Of a DNA stretch of 64,000 nt, positions 32,949 to 42,624 are shown one piece after another (within the stretch, counting starts at the first letter, position 1; the number at the start of each line of letters is the position of its first letter). The DNA is taken from contig NZ_CP073343.1 in assembly GCF_024397855.1 (NCBI RefSeq), positions 248,001-312,000 on the forward strand. The letters are read 5' to 3'. The notes under the pieces were generated by a model. The model saw only the letters and a program-made list of their open reading frames with translations, did no database searches and was not told where the DNA came from. The stretch comes from Marinomonas rhizomae (lineage in GTDB: Bacteria; Pseudomonadota; Gammaproteobacteria; Pseudomonadales; Marinomonadaceae). A program made the position numbers and the translations under genes.

Positions 32949-34046
32949 TTAACTGGCTTGCGAATGGTGCTCCGTAAGGCTGTCGTTGTACATGACGGAT
33001 TGATCTCGGCCATTGTTTTTTGCCGAATAGAGCGCTTTGTCTGCTTGCTCTATAAGCTTGCAAAAGTCCTCATGATGCGCAATCGTGGAGATGCCAACGC
33101 TGATGGTTACTTTTCCAACAGCTTTGTAAGGCAAGGCGCTTAATGTGTGCTGAAACATAGAGCCAATGAAAGGCAGCGTGTTGGTTTTGGGGTTTACTAG
33201 TATTACCGCAAACTCTTCTCCACCCCAGCGAGCTATAGTGTGTTTTTCGAAGTAGATAGTGCGCAGACGAGAGGCAAGTTCAACCAAAATCCGGTCGCCA
33301 ATCGAGTGACCGTGACGATCATTAATTTGTTTGAAATGGTCTACATCGATAAGCAGTACGCCAATATTGTCATCATGTTTGAGTTGTCCAAGCCAGAGGC
33401 TTAATCCTCTGCGGTTGTATATATCGGTTAAATAATCTCGCCCAGCTTCTAGCTCGTAACGGCGTAAGTCGCCAGTGACCTTGTTCATGTGTCGATTAAT
33501 ACTTTTTTGATAAGGAAAAACAACATAGAGCAACAAGCTTGCGGGGCCAAAGGTTCCGATTAGCTCATAACCTCGTGGTGTTTGTAACTCGTCAGGATGA
33601 CTCAAAAGGTAAGTAATAATAGGCAGAGAAATGGATGCCCACATCAGAACGATGTAACGCTTATATTGCTTTGGCAGCATGATAATACCAAGCATAATAA
33701 CCGCCATGATAAGGCCGCTAACCGGTGGGTATTCATCGACAAAGCGCCATTCATTGTTCCATGCCATCCACACATAATAGATCGTAGCGGGTGAAAAAGT
33801 AATAATGAAGAAAAGGATATAGAAAATAATGACTTTGTTTATATCAGAGTGCGGATTGTAGTGATAGTAGATCAGTACGGTAAGCAGAACTATTGCGTCG
33901 ATGCTTGGAATGATGGAGTCTATGATGTGCGCAGTAGGGTAGATGTTAAAAAAAATAGCAAAAGCGGTACTGGTGATAAACGCTCCAATGAGCAGCCGAT
34001 AAACGGCTGATACAGTGATTTTTTTTTCATCGTCATGGATCATCAT
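32949..34046 (-). CDS. Membrane-bound diguanylate cyclase (GGDEF)
   Basis: 365 residues. Six or so membrane helices (about 10-200) form an unnamed sensor region, and the C-terminal 165 residues are a GGDEF domain with RWGGEEFAV and an upstream DVDHFKQINDRHGHSIGD. The active-site GGEEF is intact, so it should make cyclic di-GMP from two GTP. The RxxD inhibitory site expected five residues before it is absent (the segment reads YFEKHTIAR), so product feedback by that route is unlikely. It stands alone, divergent from thrB and downstream of nothing obvious. Confidence 0.9.
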   Translation of the reverse strand: MMIHDDEKKITVSAVYRLLIGAFITSTAFAIFFNIYPTAHIIDSIIPSIDAIVLLTVLIYYHYNPHSDINKVIIFYILFFIITFSPATIYYVWMAWNNEWRFVDEYPPVSGLIMAVIMLGIIMLPKQYKRYIVLMWASISLPIITYLLSHPDELQTPRGYELIGTFGPASLLLYVVFPYQKSINRHMNKVTGDLRRYELEAGRDYLTDIYNRRGLSLWLGQLKHDDNIGVLLIDVDHFKQINDRHGHSIGDRILVELASRLRTIYFEKHTIARWGGEEFAVILVNPKTNTLPFIGSMFQHTLSALPYKAVGKVTISVGISTIAHHEDFCKLIEQADKALYSAKNNGRDQSVMYNDSLTEHHSQAS

Positions 34047-34289
34047 AGAGTGCTTTCGGTTGAGTCTGTTTTTTAATCATAGATGCATTGTTATCAACTT
34101 GCTGTTGTTCCTTGGTTAATATATGTCTCTTTAATTAACTAGGTTGTAACAGGTAAATGAATTGCTCGACAAAATGCGAACAGAAAAAGACCTATTTACG
34201 CTAGTTAGAATTGACCTTTTGGGGTTAATTGTAGAGCATAGGCAATTATTTTTTATTCCATCTCTTTATAGACAACAATAGGTAGAAAC

Positions 34290-35252
34290 TTGGCTGTTTA
34301 CACTTCCCTTTCGGACTCTGACATGCGCGCCTTAGTGGCCGATTATTATTTAGGTGAACTGGTTTCGTTCCAAGGCATTTCCGGAGGGGTAGAAAACACC
34401 AACTACTTTCTGACGACAACTACTGGAAAGTATGTGGTGACCTTGTTTGAAGAGTTTGATTTAGACGAAGTACCGTACTTTTTAGACGTTGTAGCCCATT
34501 TGAAACACAAAGGTTTTAATGTTCCAGCTGCTTTGATTGACATTCATGGTGAGCGACTACGTGAAGTAAATGGCCGACCCACTATTATTGTCGACTGCTT
34601 CCCAGGTGGAGAGCTAAAAGGCACAGATGAAACTTCTTGCCGATTAATGGGCGAAGCCTTAGCTAAGTTACATATTGCTGGTGAAGATTTCCCCGTACAT
34701 CGTGATAGCCACCGTGGTGTTGCTTGGTGGCACAAAACCAGTCAAGCCATTGCCCACGAGTTAGAGCCAGAACAAGCACAATTATTGTTATCACAAATTG
34801 CTGAATTTGATGACTTTATTGGCGAGCATCCAGATTTACCGAAAACCACCATCCACGGTGATTTGTTTTACAACAACACTTTGTTTGAAGGCAACAAGCT
34901 GTCTGCCATTATCGATTTCTACAATGCTTGCCATTCTTGGGTAATGTACGATTTGGCCATTGTGGTAAATGATTGGTGCTCGGATATGACCACAGGTGAA
35001 TTGGACAGTGCCAAATATAAGGCGTTAATAAAAGCCTATTTGCATGAGCGTGAAGCCACTCCTGAAGAGGTGCTTGCTTGGCCATATATGTTGAGAATCG
35101 CCGCACTGCGTTTTTGGCTGTCTCGTTTGGAGGCATGGCATGGCGCGAAGCATGATCCAGAGCGTTTGGCACAACAGCATGATCCGCTGGAGTTTCAACG
35201 TATTTTAGAGGCGCGAGTGCGTTTTACTCCAAGCTTAGTAGAGTTCCAATAA
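34290..35252 (+). CDS. thrB: Homoserine kinase (ThrB, aminoglycoside-phosphotransferase fold)
   Basis: 320 residues of the pseudomonad-type homoserine kinase, which has an APH/choline-kinase fold, unlike the GHMP-type enzyme of E. coli. Key motifs are GISGGVENTNYFL (nucleotide-binding loop), TTIHGDLFYNNTLF (catalytic HGD) and AIIDFYNAC. It phosphorylates homoserine for threonine synthesis. The start is TTG at 34290 (MAVYTSLSDSDM aligns with the N-termini of homologues), with a weak AGGTAGA ahead. thrB near polA is conserved in related gammaproteobacteria. Confidence 0.92.
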   Translation: MAVYTSLSDSDMRALVADYYLGELVSFQGISGGVENTNYFLTTTTGKYVVTLFEEFDLDEVPYFLDVVAHLKHKGFNVPAALIDIHGERLREVNGRPTIIVDCFPGGELKGTDETSCRLMGEALAKLHIAGEDFPVHRDSHRGVAWWHKTSQAIAHELEPEQAQLLLSQIAEFDDFIGEHPDLPKTTIHGDLFYNNTLFEGNKLSAIIDFYNACHSWVMYDLAIVVNDWCSDMTTGELDSAKYKALIKAYLHEREATPEEVLAWPYMLRIAALRFWLSRLEAWHGAKHDPERLAQQHDPLEFQRILEARVRFTPSLVEFQ

Positions 35253-35312
35253 AGCATGATTTTTTTAAAGTGCTGTTTTTATAAAAGGTGTTTTTTTAAA
35301 AGGTAACAGTTG

Positions 35313-35876
35313 ATGCGTTTTTTATTGTGTTTGTGTGTTGCCGCTTTTTTTGCTGGGTCAGCCATGGCGCATCCTCATGTTTGGGTAGACTCTCAGTACC
35401 GAGTCAAGGTAGATCAAGCGAGTATTGATACGCTTGAAGCGACTTGGAGTTTGGATCTTTTTACCTCTACAAGTTTGATCGCCGAATACGATGTGGATGG
35501 TGATGGAGAGCTCAGAGGTCAAGAAAAACTCGACATGATCGAGGTGCTGAAAAGTTTTGATAAGTACGGTTTTTTTATCAAAATGAAGCAAGATGGTGTT
35601 GATTTAGTGCCAAAAGGCGTACGTATTATCGATGTTCGCATTCGCGATCAGATGTTGTGGATTCGCTTGGGTATCGATTTACCCACTCCGGTCAATCTTG
35701 AAACATCGACTTTGAGTTTAGCCTTTGGTGACGATGAATTGTATTTTGCCATGGAGCCTTTAGAAGAGGGCTTGGTGCGTTTATCTGGCGCGCTAGCTGA
35801 GACTTGTACGCCTGCTGAACGTGAAGCGACAGAAACATCGGTAGCAGTTTGGGTGGATTTGACCTGTCGGTCTTAG
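35313..35876 (+). CDS. DUF1007-family secreted protein, partner of NicO-type metal permeases
   Basis: 187 residues from the ATG at 35313 (the TTG at 35310 is a less likely start; AGGTAACAG is upstream). A signal peptide ends near AMA (residue 20), exposing the conserved HPHVWVDSQY motif with its paired histidines. DUF1007 proteins are periplasmic and usually encoded next to NicO/RcnA-type nickel, cobalt or zinc transporters. Here the NicO gene is about 6.7 kb downstream (42625), after unrelated genes, suggesting an original zinc cluster was interrupted. Confidence 0.8.
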   Translation: MRFLLCLCVAAFFAGSAMAHPHVWVDSQYRVKVDQASIDTLEATWSLDLFTSTSLIAEYDVDGDGELRGQEKLDMIEVLKSFDKYGFFIKMKQDGVDLVPKGVRIIDVRIRDQMLWIRLGIDLPTPVNLETSTLSLAFGDDELYFAMEPLEEGLVRLSGALAETCTPAEREATETSVAVWVDLTCRS

Positions 35877-35916
35877 TTTTATGCCGCTGATTGGCGTCTT
35901 TTTAAGGTAGAAGCAC

Positions 35917-36552
35917 ATGTTAGAACATTTCCAATGGTTGCCTTTCTTAGCCGCAATTACTGTGCTGACGATGAGTCCGGGCGTAGACACGATTTTGGTG
36001 ATGCGCAACGCGGCGTCTGGTGGCTGGCGTTTGGGCTTTTTGACCAGCTTAGGTATTTGCATGGGGTTATTCGCTCATGCCACCGTGTCCGCATTAGGTC
36101 TGTCGGTGATTTTGCTCGGCTCTGCCGGTTTGTTTACGGCGTTTAAATTAGCCGGTGCGGCGTATCTTGTGTATTTAGGTGTGCAAGCCATTCGTAGTGC
36201 GATGAAGCCGGTTGGGATGACTTTTAAAGACGCAAAAAATCCGAAAGCATTGACGGCTTGGGCTAGCTTTCGTCAGGGTATTTTATCTAACGTATTGAAT
36301 CCAAAGCCGATTATTTTTTATATGGCATTTTTGCCGCAGTTTATAGATCCGAGTCATTCGGCATTGGCTCAATCACTTTTCATGGCCTCGCTTCACTTTA
36401 TCATAGCGATGGTGTGGCAAACGTTTCTTGCGCTTATGGTTCATAAAGCGCGAGTTTGGCTGGCGCGACCAAAAGTGGCGTTCGTCTTAGATGGCCTAAC
36501 TGGCATATTGTTGTTGGGCTTTGGTGCAAAGCTCGCATTGAGTCAACGCTGA
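35917..36552 (+). CDS. LysE-family amino acid exporter
   Basis: 211 residues with six membrane helices, the RhtB/LysE type. Landmarks are the N-terminal ITVLTMSPGVDTILVMRNAA (the SPGPxxxxV-like signature), KLAGAAYLVYLGVQAI and the NVLNPKPIIFYMAFLPQFI segment. It probably exports amino acids or homoserine-like compounds; with thrB close by, homoserine or threonine is a fair guess but not shown. AAGGTAGA precedes the ATG. It is convergent with the TetR gene, with only 3 bases between the ends. Confidence 0.88.
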   Translation: MLEHFQWLPFLAAITVLTMSPGVDTILVMRNAASGGWRLGFLTSLGICMGLFAHATVSALGLSVILLGSAGLFTAFKLAGAAYLVYLGVQAIRSAMKPVGMTFKDAKNPKALTAWASFRQGILSNVLNPKPIIFYMAFLPQFIDPSHSALAQSLFMASLHFIIAMVWQTFLALMVHKARVWLARPKVAFVLDGLTGILLLGFGAKLALSQR

Positions 36553-36555
36553 GTG

Positions 36556-37113
36556 TTAGGGGGCCTTGTATGACTGAGTGCAAACGCCTTCTAGTAACAT
36601 GGTTTCTATGATGTCGATGACTTTTATTCTGGGTACTCGACCTCTTAATTCCGCATCAATAAGCGCAGAGAACAAGCCTTGGCAGCATTCTGTCATGGCA
36701 ACTGAGCTTATATCAATTCGAAAAACACCTTCTTGCTGACCTCGTAAAAAGAACTTGTCTAGAATGCCTTGTGTTTCGACACAAGCGCCACTTTCGGCTA
36801 ACGCAGGCTGCCAATATTGTATGATGAAAATGGTTAGCTCTTTATTGGCGTAGTAGTTTTCTAGCAGCTTGCGAATCCCTTCTCTTGGTTCCGCTGTATC
36901 TAGATCGGCGTCTCGAATAGCTTCTTGATAAGCCTCAATACTACGTTGTAACAGTCTTTCAATTAGGTTTTCTCGCGTTCGGCAGAAACGATACAAGGTA
37001 GCCTTGCTCACACCGACAGCACAGGATAGCTCTTGCAATGATGCTCGAGGATATTCCACCAAAGCAAGTGCAAGTGAATTCAGCAATGTGTTGTTCGTTT
37101 CTTCTTCAGCCAT
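36556..37113 (-). CDS. TetR/AcrR-family repressor of the adjacent RND pump
   Basis: 185 residues from the ATG at 37113, which has GGAAAAAG upstream; longer in-frame readings (to 37230) would run across the operator and are unlikely. The helix-turn-helix is LQELSCAVGVSKATLYRFCRT (about residues 32-52), with a variable C-terminal ligand-binding domain. It is divergent from the RND genes at 37313 and 38501. A perfect palindrome in between (37228-37253) is its likely operator, giving drug-responsive derepression. Confidence 0.88.
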   Translation of the reverse strand: MAEEETNNTLLNSLALALVEYPRASLQELSCAVGVSKATLYRFCRTRENLIERLLQRSIEAYQEAIRDADLDTAEPREGIRKLLENYYANKELTIFIIQYWQPALAESGACVETQGILDKFFLRGQQEGVFRIDISSVAMTECCQGLFSALIDAELRGRVPRIKVIDIIETMLLEGVCTQSYKAP

Positions 37114-37227
37114 GATCTTTTTCCAAAATTTTTGACAGTTGACTTTTATTTCGACGTAAGTGCAACTCTTCGATATTGGCATTTTACTTGGAATGTCGAC
37201 GAGATGAAATAAAAAGCTATAAAGAAT

Positions 37228-37253
37228 CAAATGAATCTAAGTTGATTCATTTG
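37228..37253. promoter_or_regulatory. Candidate TetR operator
   Basis: CAAATGAATC (37228-37237) and GATTCATTTG (37244-37253) are perfect inverted arms around 6 bases. The site lies 115 bases before the TetR start and 60 bases before the RND adaptor start, in the shared control region. Confidence 0.7.
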
Positions 37254-37312
37254 GATTTATTTAGTATCTTACCTATCTTTCCCAGTCAGATAAAATTTTA
37301 AGGTACAAAACA

Positions 37313-38449
37313 ATGATACGAATTCTAAAAAATGGACGGACGCTGCTAATGCTGGCCGCGTTATTTGTTGTGTCTGGCTGTTCTTCTAGTGAGCCAGAAG
37401 ATCAAGCGAGCCCTCCACCTAGTGCAAAAGCGGCGAACGTGATGACCGTGCAACCTATTGAATTTGAAGAAAATGCCATTTTACCAGGAAGAATCGAACC
37501 TATTCGTGAGGCAGAAGTACGAGCTCGTGTTCCTGGTATCGTTTTACATAGAACCTTTGTAGAGGGATCTGATGTTAAGGCGGGAGATGTTTTGTTCGAA
37601 ATTGATCCTGCGTCTTTAAAAATAGCGCTTGATAGCGCGAAGGGTAAATTGGCCATGGCGGAAGCAACGCTGTTCGATGCCAAGATGCTGGTGGATCGTT
37701 ATGCTCCGTTATTAAAATCTCAGGCTGTTAGTAAGCAAACATTTGATGCGGCTCAAGCAGCTTATTTGAGTGCTAGCGCCTCGGTTGCTTCAGCGAAAGC
37801 CGATGTGGCGAATGCCGAACTCAGCCTTGAATATGCAACGGTGCGTGCGCCTATTTCGGGTCGTATTGGGCGAGCGAATGTCAGCGAAGGCATGTTGGTA
37901 GGGCAAGGTGATGCGACACTGCTTGCTACTATTCAGCAGCTCAACTCTGTTTATATCGATTTTACTCAGTCTGTGACCGATACCTTGAAATACAAGCAAT
38001 CTGTAAAAGGTGAGTCTACGCATAGCACGAAATTGATAGCTAGATTAGACGGTTATGACAAGCGCTTTGAAGGTAAGCTGTTGTTCTCTGATAGCCAAGT
38101 GGATGAAAAAACCGGCAACGTTGTGTTGCGTGGCTTATTTCCAAATCCAGATAAAGTGCTATTGCCTGGTATGTATGTCCGAGTTGAAGCCGTTCAATCT
38201 TATTCTTCAACAGCCATTTTAATTCCTCAGCGTGCCGTTATGCGTGGCAATAGTGGTGCGTTTGTTTACGTTGTGAATGAACAAAATACTGTGGAGTCTC
38301 GCTCTATTACAACGGGGTCTATGTCAGAAAATTTGTGGCGTATTACTGACGGTTTAAAGAGTGAAGATAAAGTAATTATTGATAATGCTGCTATGTATCA
38401 AGCAGGAGAAAAGGTAATACCTTCCGTTAAATTGGTCTCTAACATTTAG
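37313..38449 (+). CDS. RND efflux periplasmic adaptor (membrane fusion protein), lipoprotein
   Basis: 378 residues. A lipoprotein signal ends in the lipobox VSGC (Cys23), so it is anchored in a membrane. Lipoyl-like and alpha-hairpin segments follow: EAEVRARVPGIVLHRTFVEG, GDVLFEIDPA, KADVANAELSLEYATVRAPI and GRIGRANVSEGMLV. This is an AcrA/MexA-type adaptor that joins the inner-membrane pump to an outer-membrane channel. No channel gene is next to it, so it must share a TolC-like protein. The pump gene follows 51 bases on. Confidence 0.93.
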   Translation: MIRILKNGRTLLMLAALFVVSGCSSSEPEDQASPPPSAKAANVMTVQPIEFEENAILPGRIEPIREAEVRARVPGIVLHRTFVEGSDVKAGDVLFEIDPASLKIALDSAKGKLAMAEATLFDAKMLVDRYAPLLKSQAVSKQTFDAAQAAYLSASASVASAKADVANAELSLEYATVRAPISGRIGRANVSEGMLVGQGDATLLATIQQLNSVYIDFTQSVTDTLKYKQSVKGESTHSTKLIARLDGYDKRFEGKLLFSDSQVDEKTGNVVLRGLFPNPDKVLLPGMYVRVEAVQSYSSTAILIPQRAVMRGNSGAFVYVVNEQNTVESRSITTGSMSENLWRITDGLKSEDKVIIDNAAMYQAGEKVIPSVKLVSNI

Positions 38450-38500
38450 TCCGTTGCTCCTTTTATCTCAATTATTAAGACGTTTTTAGAGGCTTAATGC

Positions 38501-41500
38501 ATGTCTAATTTCTTTATTGCACGACCCAATTTTGCTTGGGTAATTGCAATTTTTATTTTGTTAGCAGGGCTGCTTGCTTTGCCTACGCTACCGGTATCGC
38601 AATTTCCAGTGGTCGCGCCACCGCAGATTACGGTAAGTGCAACGTACCCTGGCGCATCAGCTCAGGTATTGGTGGACTCGGTTACTAGTGTGATCGAAGA
38701 AGAGCTAAATGGTGCGAAAGGTTTGCTCTATTTTGATTCGTCTAGTAACGCCAATGGTATTGCTCAAATCACGGCGTCTTTTGAACCAGGTACTGACCCA
38801 GATTTGGCCCAAGTTGATATACAAAACCGACTTAAAAAAGCAGAAGCGCGTTTACCAAGTAGTGTGATTGCACAAGGCGTACAAGTAGACCAAGCGAGCT
38901 CTGGTTTCTTGATGATTTATGCGTTGACCTTCAAGGGGGATGATTCGTCTAAAAGCATCGTTGCCCTGGCCGATTACGCAGCACGTAATATTAACAACAA
39001 TATTCGTCGTGTGGAGGGCGTTGGTAAGCTGCAATACTTCGGCACCGAAGCTGCTATGCGAGTTTGGGTATCTCCTGAGAAATTGTTGAGTTACGGCTTA
39101 TCCATTGGTGATGTTAATAACGCGATTAGAAACCAAAACGTGCAAGTTCCTGCTGGCAGCTTTGGTGGTCGCCCTGCGGATAATGAACAAGAGCTAACCG
39201 CCAGTTTGGTGGTTAAAGGCTTTTTAGAAGACCCTGAAGAGTTTCGTAATATCGTATTGCGCAGTAGCTCAGATGGCTCTGCCGTGTATCTTAAAGACGT
39301 GGCTCGTGTTGAATTAGGTAAGCAAGATTATAACTTTGAGACGCGTCTGAATGGTCGTAAAGCCGTGATGGGTGCGGTGCAATTATCACCTGGTGCAAAT
39401 GCCATAGAAACGGTGAAAGCGGTGAAAGCCCGTGCTGCGGAATTAGAAGAAACTTTCCCAGACGATATCCAAATTAGCTTCCCGTATGACACCTCTAAAT
39501 TTGTTAGTGCTGCGATTGAAAAAGTAATTTACACCTTGCTTGAAGCCATTTTGTTGGTTTTCTTAGTGATGTTGCTGTTCTTACAGAATTTACGCTATAC
39601 CTTGATTCCGACTATCGTAGTGCCAGTGTGTATTTTAGGTACCTTTGCCGTGATGTCTTTCATAGGCTTTTCGGTCAATATGATGACCATGTTTGGTATG
39701 GTATTGGCGATTGGTATCTTGGTGGATGATGCCATTGTAGTGGTGGAAAACGTCGAGCGAATCATGGCGGAAGAAGGGCTTCCTCCAAAGGCGGCAACAA
39801 TCAAGGCCATGGGACAAGTGTCTGGCGCCATTGTTGGTATCACCTTAGTGTTGTCTGCGGTGTTTGTCCCGTTGGCATTTATGAGCGGTTCCGTTGGTAT
39901 TATTTATCAACAGTTTTCTATGTCGCTTGCCGTTTCTATCATGTTGTCTGGTATCTTGGCGCTGACATTTACGCCAGCGTTATGTGCCACTATATTGAAG
40001 CCGATCAACACAGAAGAGCATCATGAAAAAGGGGGGTTCTTTGGCTGGTTTAACCGAAAATTCGCGGGCTTAACGCGTCGTTATTCGACACTCAATGGCA
40101 AGCTGGTTAATCGCTCCGGTCGTTTCATGTTGGTGTATCTTGTGCTGATTATCGGCCTCGGTTATGCCTATGTGCGTTTACCAGAATCGTTCGTGCCAAC
40201 GGAAGACCAAGGTTATATGATTGTCGATTTGCAGTTACCTGCAGGTGCTACTTTTTCCCGAACTGATGACACTATGAAAGACGTTGAGCAATTCTTAGGA
40301 CAGCGTGATGCGGTCGAGAATGTGGTTGCTGTAATGGGCTTTAGTTTCTCCGGAATGGGTTCGAATGCGGGTTTGCTATTTCCGACTTTTACAGATTGGT
40401 CAGAACGTGATCAGTCTTTGTTTGATGAAATTGGGGCGTACGGTCAGTTTGCCGGTAGCATTACGGATGGTCGTTCTATGGCTGTGCCTCCTCCGCCGAT
40501 CGAAGGTATGGGTAATTCGGGCGGCTTTTCGTTACGACTACAAGACCGTAGTAATTTAGGCCGAGAAGCTTTAACGAATGCGCGTAATGTGGTGCTAGGT
40601 CAAGCAAACGCGTCTCCAATCATCGCTTATGCCATGATGGAAGGCTTAGAAGACGCACCTCAGCTTAGAATCGATATTGACCGTAAAAAAGCGACAGCCT
40701 TAGGCGTGGGTTTTGAATCGATTAATAACGCCGTGTCGACTGCGTATGGCTCAGCTTCAGTCAATGACTTTACCAATGCTGGTCGTTTACAACGAGTGGT
40801 TGTGCAAGCCGATATTGCTGATCGTATGACACCAGAGCGGGTGTTAGAGCTGCAAGTGATGAATGACGAAGGTAACCTTGTTCCTATGCGTTCGTTCGCA
40901 AGCAGCTTGTGGGAAATAGGACCGGTTCAGGTGTCACGTTACAATGGTTATCCAGCGTATAAAATTTCTGGTAGCCCGATGCCTGGTTATAGTTCGGGGG
41001 ATGCCATGCTTGAAATTGAGCGCATAGTGGACACTTTGCCAAAAGGCATTGGGTTTGAGTGGACGGGACTGTCTTACCAAGAGAAATCGGCCGGCTCTCA
41101 AGCACCTATGTTGTTGGCTATTTCGATATTAGTGGTTTTCTTGTTGTTAGTTGCATTGTACGAAAGCTGGTCTATTCCGTTTTCGGTTATTCTGATTATT
41201 CCAATTGGTGCATTGGGTGCGGTTGCGGCGGTGTACCTAACGGGAATGTCTAATGACGTTTACTTCAAAGTTGGCTTGATCACGATTATTGGTTTGTCAG
41301 CGAAGAATGCGATTTTGATTGTTGAGTTTGCCAAAGACCTTTATAAGCAAGGGTATTCCTTGAAGGACTCTGCAATTGAAGCGGCTAAATTGCGTTTCCG
41401 TCCAATTATTATGACGTCTATGGCCTTTATTCTCGGCGTAGTACCATTAACTATCGCAACGGGAGCCGGTGCAGCAAGCCAGCATTCCTTGGGTGTGAGT

Positions 41501-41602
41501 GTTATCGGCGGCATGATCTCTGCGACATTATTAGGTGTGTTGTTTGTACCTGTATTCTTTACTTGGGTGCTTGGACGCTTTCAAAAGAAAGCTGAGTCAT
41601 AA
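38501..41602 (+). CDS. RND multidrug efflux permease (HAE1/AcrB type)
   Basis: 1033 residues with the full 12-helix AcrB architecture. The N-terminus is MSNFFIARPNFAWVIAIFI. The proton-relay aspartates in helix 4 (GILVDDAIVVVENV) and large periplasmic porter regions are present, and the second half repeats the pattern (AKNAILIVEFAKD). It exports hydrophobic drugs, detergents or dyes using the proton gradient. AGAGG precedes the ATG. It is co-transcribed with the adaptor gene and probably controlled by the divergent TetR gene. A hairpin terminator follows at 41642-41667. Confidence 0.95.
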   Translation: MSNFFIARPNFAWVIAIFILLAGLLALPTLPVSQFPVVAPPQITVSATYPGASAQVLVDSVTSVIEEELNGAKGLLYFDSSSNANGIAQITASFEPGTDPDLAQVDIQNRLKKAEARLPSSVIAQGVQVDQASSGFLMIYALTFKGDDSSKSIVALADYAARNINNNIRRVEGVGKLQYFGTEAAMRVWVSPEKLLSYGLSIGDVNNAIRNQNVQVPAGSFGGRPADNEQELTASLVVKGFLEDPEEFRNIVLRSSSDGSAVYLKDVARVELGKQDYNFETRLNGRKAVMGAVQLSPGANAIETVKAVKARAAELEETFPDDIQISFPYDTSKFVSAAIEKVIYTLLEAILLVFLVMLLFLQNLRYTLIPTIVVPVCILGTFAVMSFIGFSVNMMTMFGMVLAIGILVDDAIVVVENVERIMAEEGLPPKAATIKAMGQVSGAIVGITLVLSAVFVPLAFMSGSVGIIYQQFSMSLAVSIMLSGILALTFTPALCATILKPINTEEHHEKGGFFGWFNRKFAGLTRRYSTLNGKLVNRSGRFMLVYLVLIIGLGYAYVRLPESFVPTEDQGYMIVDLQLPAGATFSRTDDTMKDVEQFLGQRDAVENVVAVMGFSFSGMGSNAGLLFPTFTDWSERDQSLFDEIGAYGQFAGSITDGRSMAVPPPPIEGMGNSGGFSLRLQDRSNLGREALTNARNVVLGQANASPIIAYAMMEGLEDAPQLRIDIDRKKATALGVGFESINNAVSTAYGSASVNDFTNAGRLQRVVVQADIADRMTPERVLELQVMNDEGNLVPMRSFASSLWEIGPVQVSRYNGYPAYKISGSPMPGYSSGDAMLEIERIVDTLPKGIGFEWTGLSYQEKSAGSQAPMLLAISILVVFLLLVALYESWSIPFSVILIIPIGALGAVAAVYLTGMSNDVYFKVGLITIIGLSAKNAILIVEFAKDLYKQGYSLKDSAIEAAKLRFRPIIMTSMAFILGVVPLTIATGAGAASQHSLGVSVIGGMISATLLGVLFVPVFFTWVLGRFQKKAES

Positions 41603-41641
41603 AGCGCATTAATTTGCGTGCGAAAAATGAATGAGTGTTCG

Positions 41642-41667
41642 AAAAAGCCGACTTTATGTCGGCTTTT
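41642..41667 (+). terminator. Rho-independent terminator after the RND operon
   Basis: AAAAGCCGAC and GTCGGCTTTT form a stem around TTTAT, followed by CTTTTTG. Confidence 0.8.
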
Positions 41668-41889
41668 CTTTTTGTCATTCACGGTTATTTATTCCTCTTT
41701 TATTCTGATTTTTTGCTAGAATTCTCTCATCTGTGTTCTCTTAGAAACGCTTCTTAAATAGAGACGGCTTTCAGGTAGATATTTGCCGTGCCACAAGCGC
41801 TGTAAATTGGGTGTGTCCTAGCAATATATGATGGGGCTTTAGATAATAAGCATGCGGCTTTGCTGCCTGTTTCTTTGGTGATTTTTTTA

Positions 41890-42510
41890 ATGAGTTTATT
41901 GATCTCGACTTCGATTAAGTTCTTCTTTCTCTTCGCTCCGTTTTTTGTATTGTCTATGTTTCTTGCGTTAACTCGCGGGGAGTCTTCTGCGTCGCGTCGA
42001 CAGGTGGCGAATAAAGCCATTATTGCTTCGGTGGCGATATCTATTGTGCTGTTGTTCTTTGGCGGTAGTTTGTTTGCTGTCTTGGGTATCACGTTGGATT
42101 CCTTTCGGATTGGCTCTGGTATTCTGCTGTTTATGTCTGCCTTGAGTTTGGTTCGTGATGGTACGCGTAATCATGCGGTGGGTATGCCAAGCGAAGAACG
42201 TGACGATGTGTCGGTTGTGCCATTAGCCGTGCCGACCATTATCGGGCCTGCGACTATAGGTACGATTCTGGTTTATGGTGCTGAATTACAAGGCTGGGAT
42301 TTGTTCATTGGCTTATGTGGTTTGTTGTTGGCGTTGGGCACCTTGGCGATCATTCTGTATTCTGGCTCTTTGATCGAGAAGATGTTGGGCCGAACCGGTT
42401 TAAATGTCTTGTCGAAAATTACGGGTTTGATTTTGGCGGCTATGGCTGCGCAGATCTTCATGAGCGGTGTGATGGGCTTTATAGAACCCGTCACGACGGC
42501 GGTTAGCTAA
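41890..42510 (+). CDS. MarC-family integral membrane protein
   Basis: 206 residues from the ATG at 41890, six membrane helices. The pattern PFFVLSMFLALTRGESSASRR near the N-terminus and PLAVPTIIGPATIGTILVYG in the middle fit MarC. Despite the old name, MarC is not a proven drug transporter and its function is unknown. The longer in-frame reading from 41860 would add ten residues and is less likely. It lies between the RND operon and the zinc cluster and has its own upstream region (41668-41889), which holds no other gene. Confidence 0.8.
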   Translation: MSLLISTSIKFFFLFAPFFVLSMFLALTRGESSASRRQVANKAIIASVAISIVLLFFGGSLFAVLGITLDSFRIGSGILLFMSALSLVRDGTRNHAVGMPSEERDDVSVVPLAVPTIIGPATIGTILVYGAELQGWDLFIGLCGLLLALGTLAIILYSGSLIEKMLGRTGLNVLSKITGLILAAMAAQIFMSGVMGFIEPVTTAVS

Positions 42511-42577
42511 GCGGTTATAAGTTAAATCTTGTACAAAATGCGGCGTTTCTAGGCTTTGGCTTCTCCTTGGGTTTTAG

Positions 42578-42594
42578 TTGTTATATCATAACAA
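42578..42594. promoter_or_regulatory. Zur-box-like operator
   Basis: TTGTTATATCATAACAA has 7-base inverted arms (TTGTTAT and ATAACAA) and closely resembles gammaproteobacterial Zur boxes built on GTTAT-ATAAC. It lies 30 bases before the NicO gene start, upstream of zur itself, so zinc-loaded Zur would repress the whole operon and its own gene. Confidence 0.8.
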
Positions 42595-42624
42595 AATTCT
42601 ATCCAATCTCGGTGAGAGCCAATT

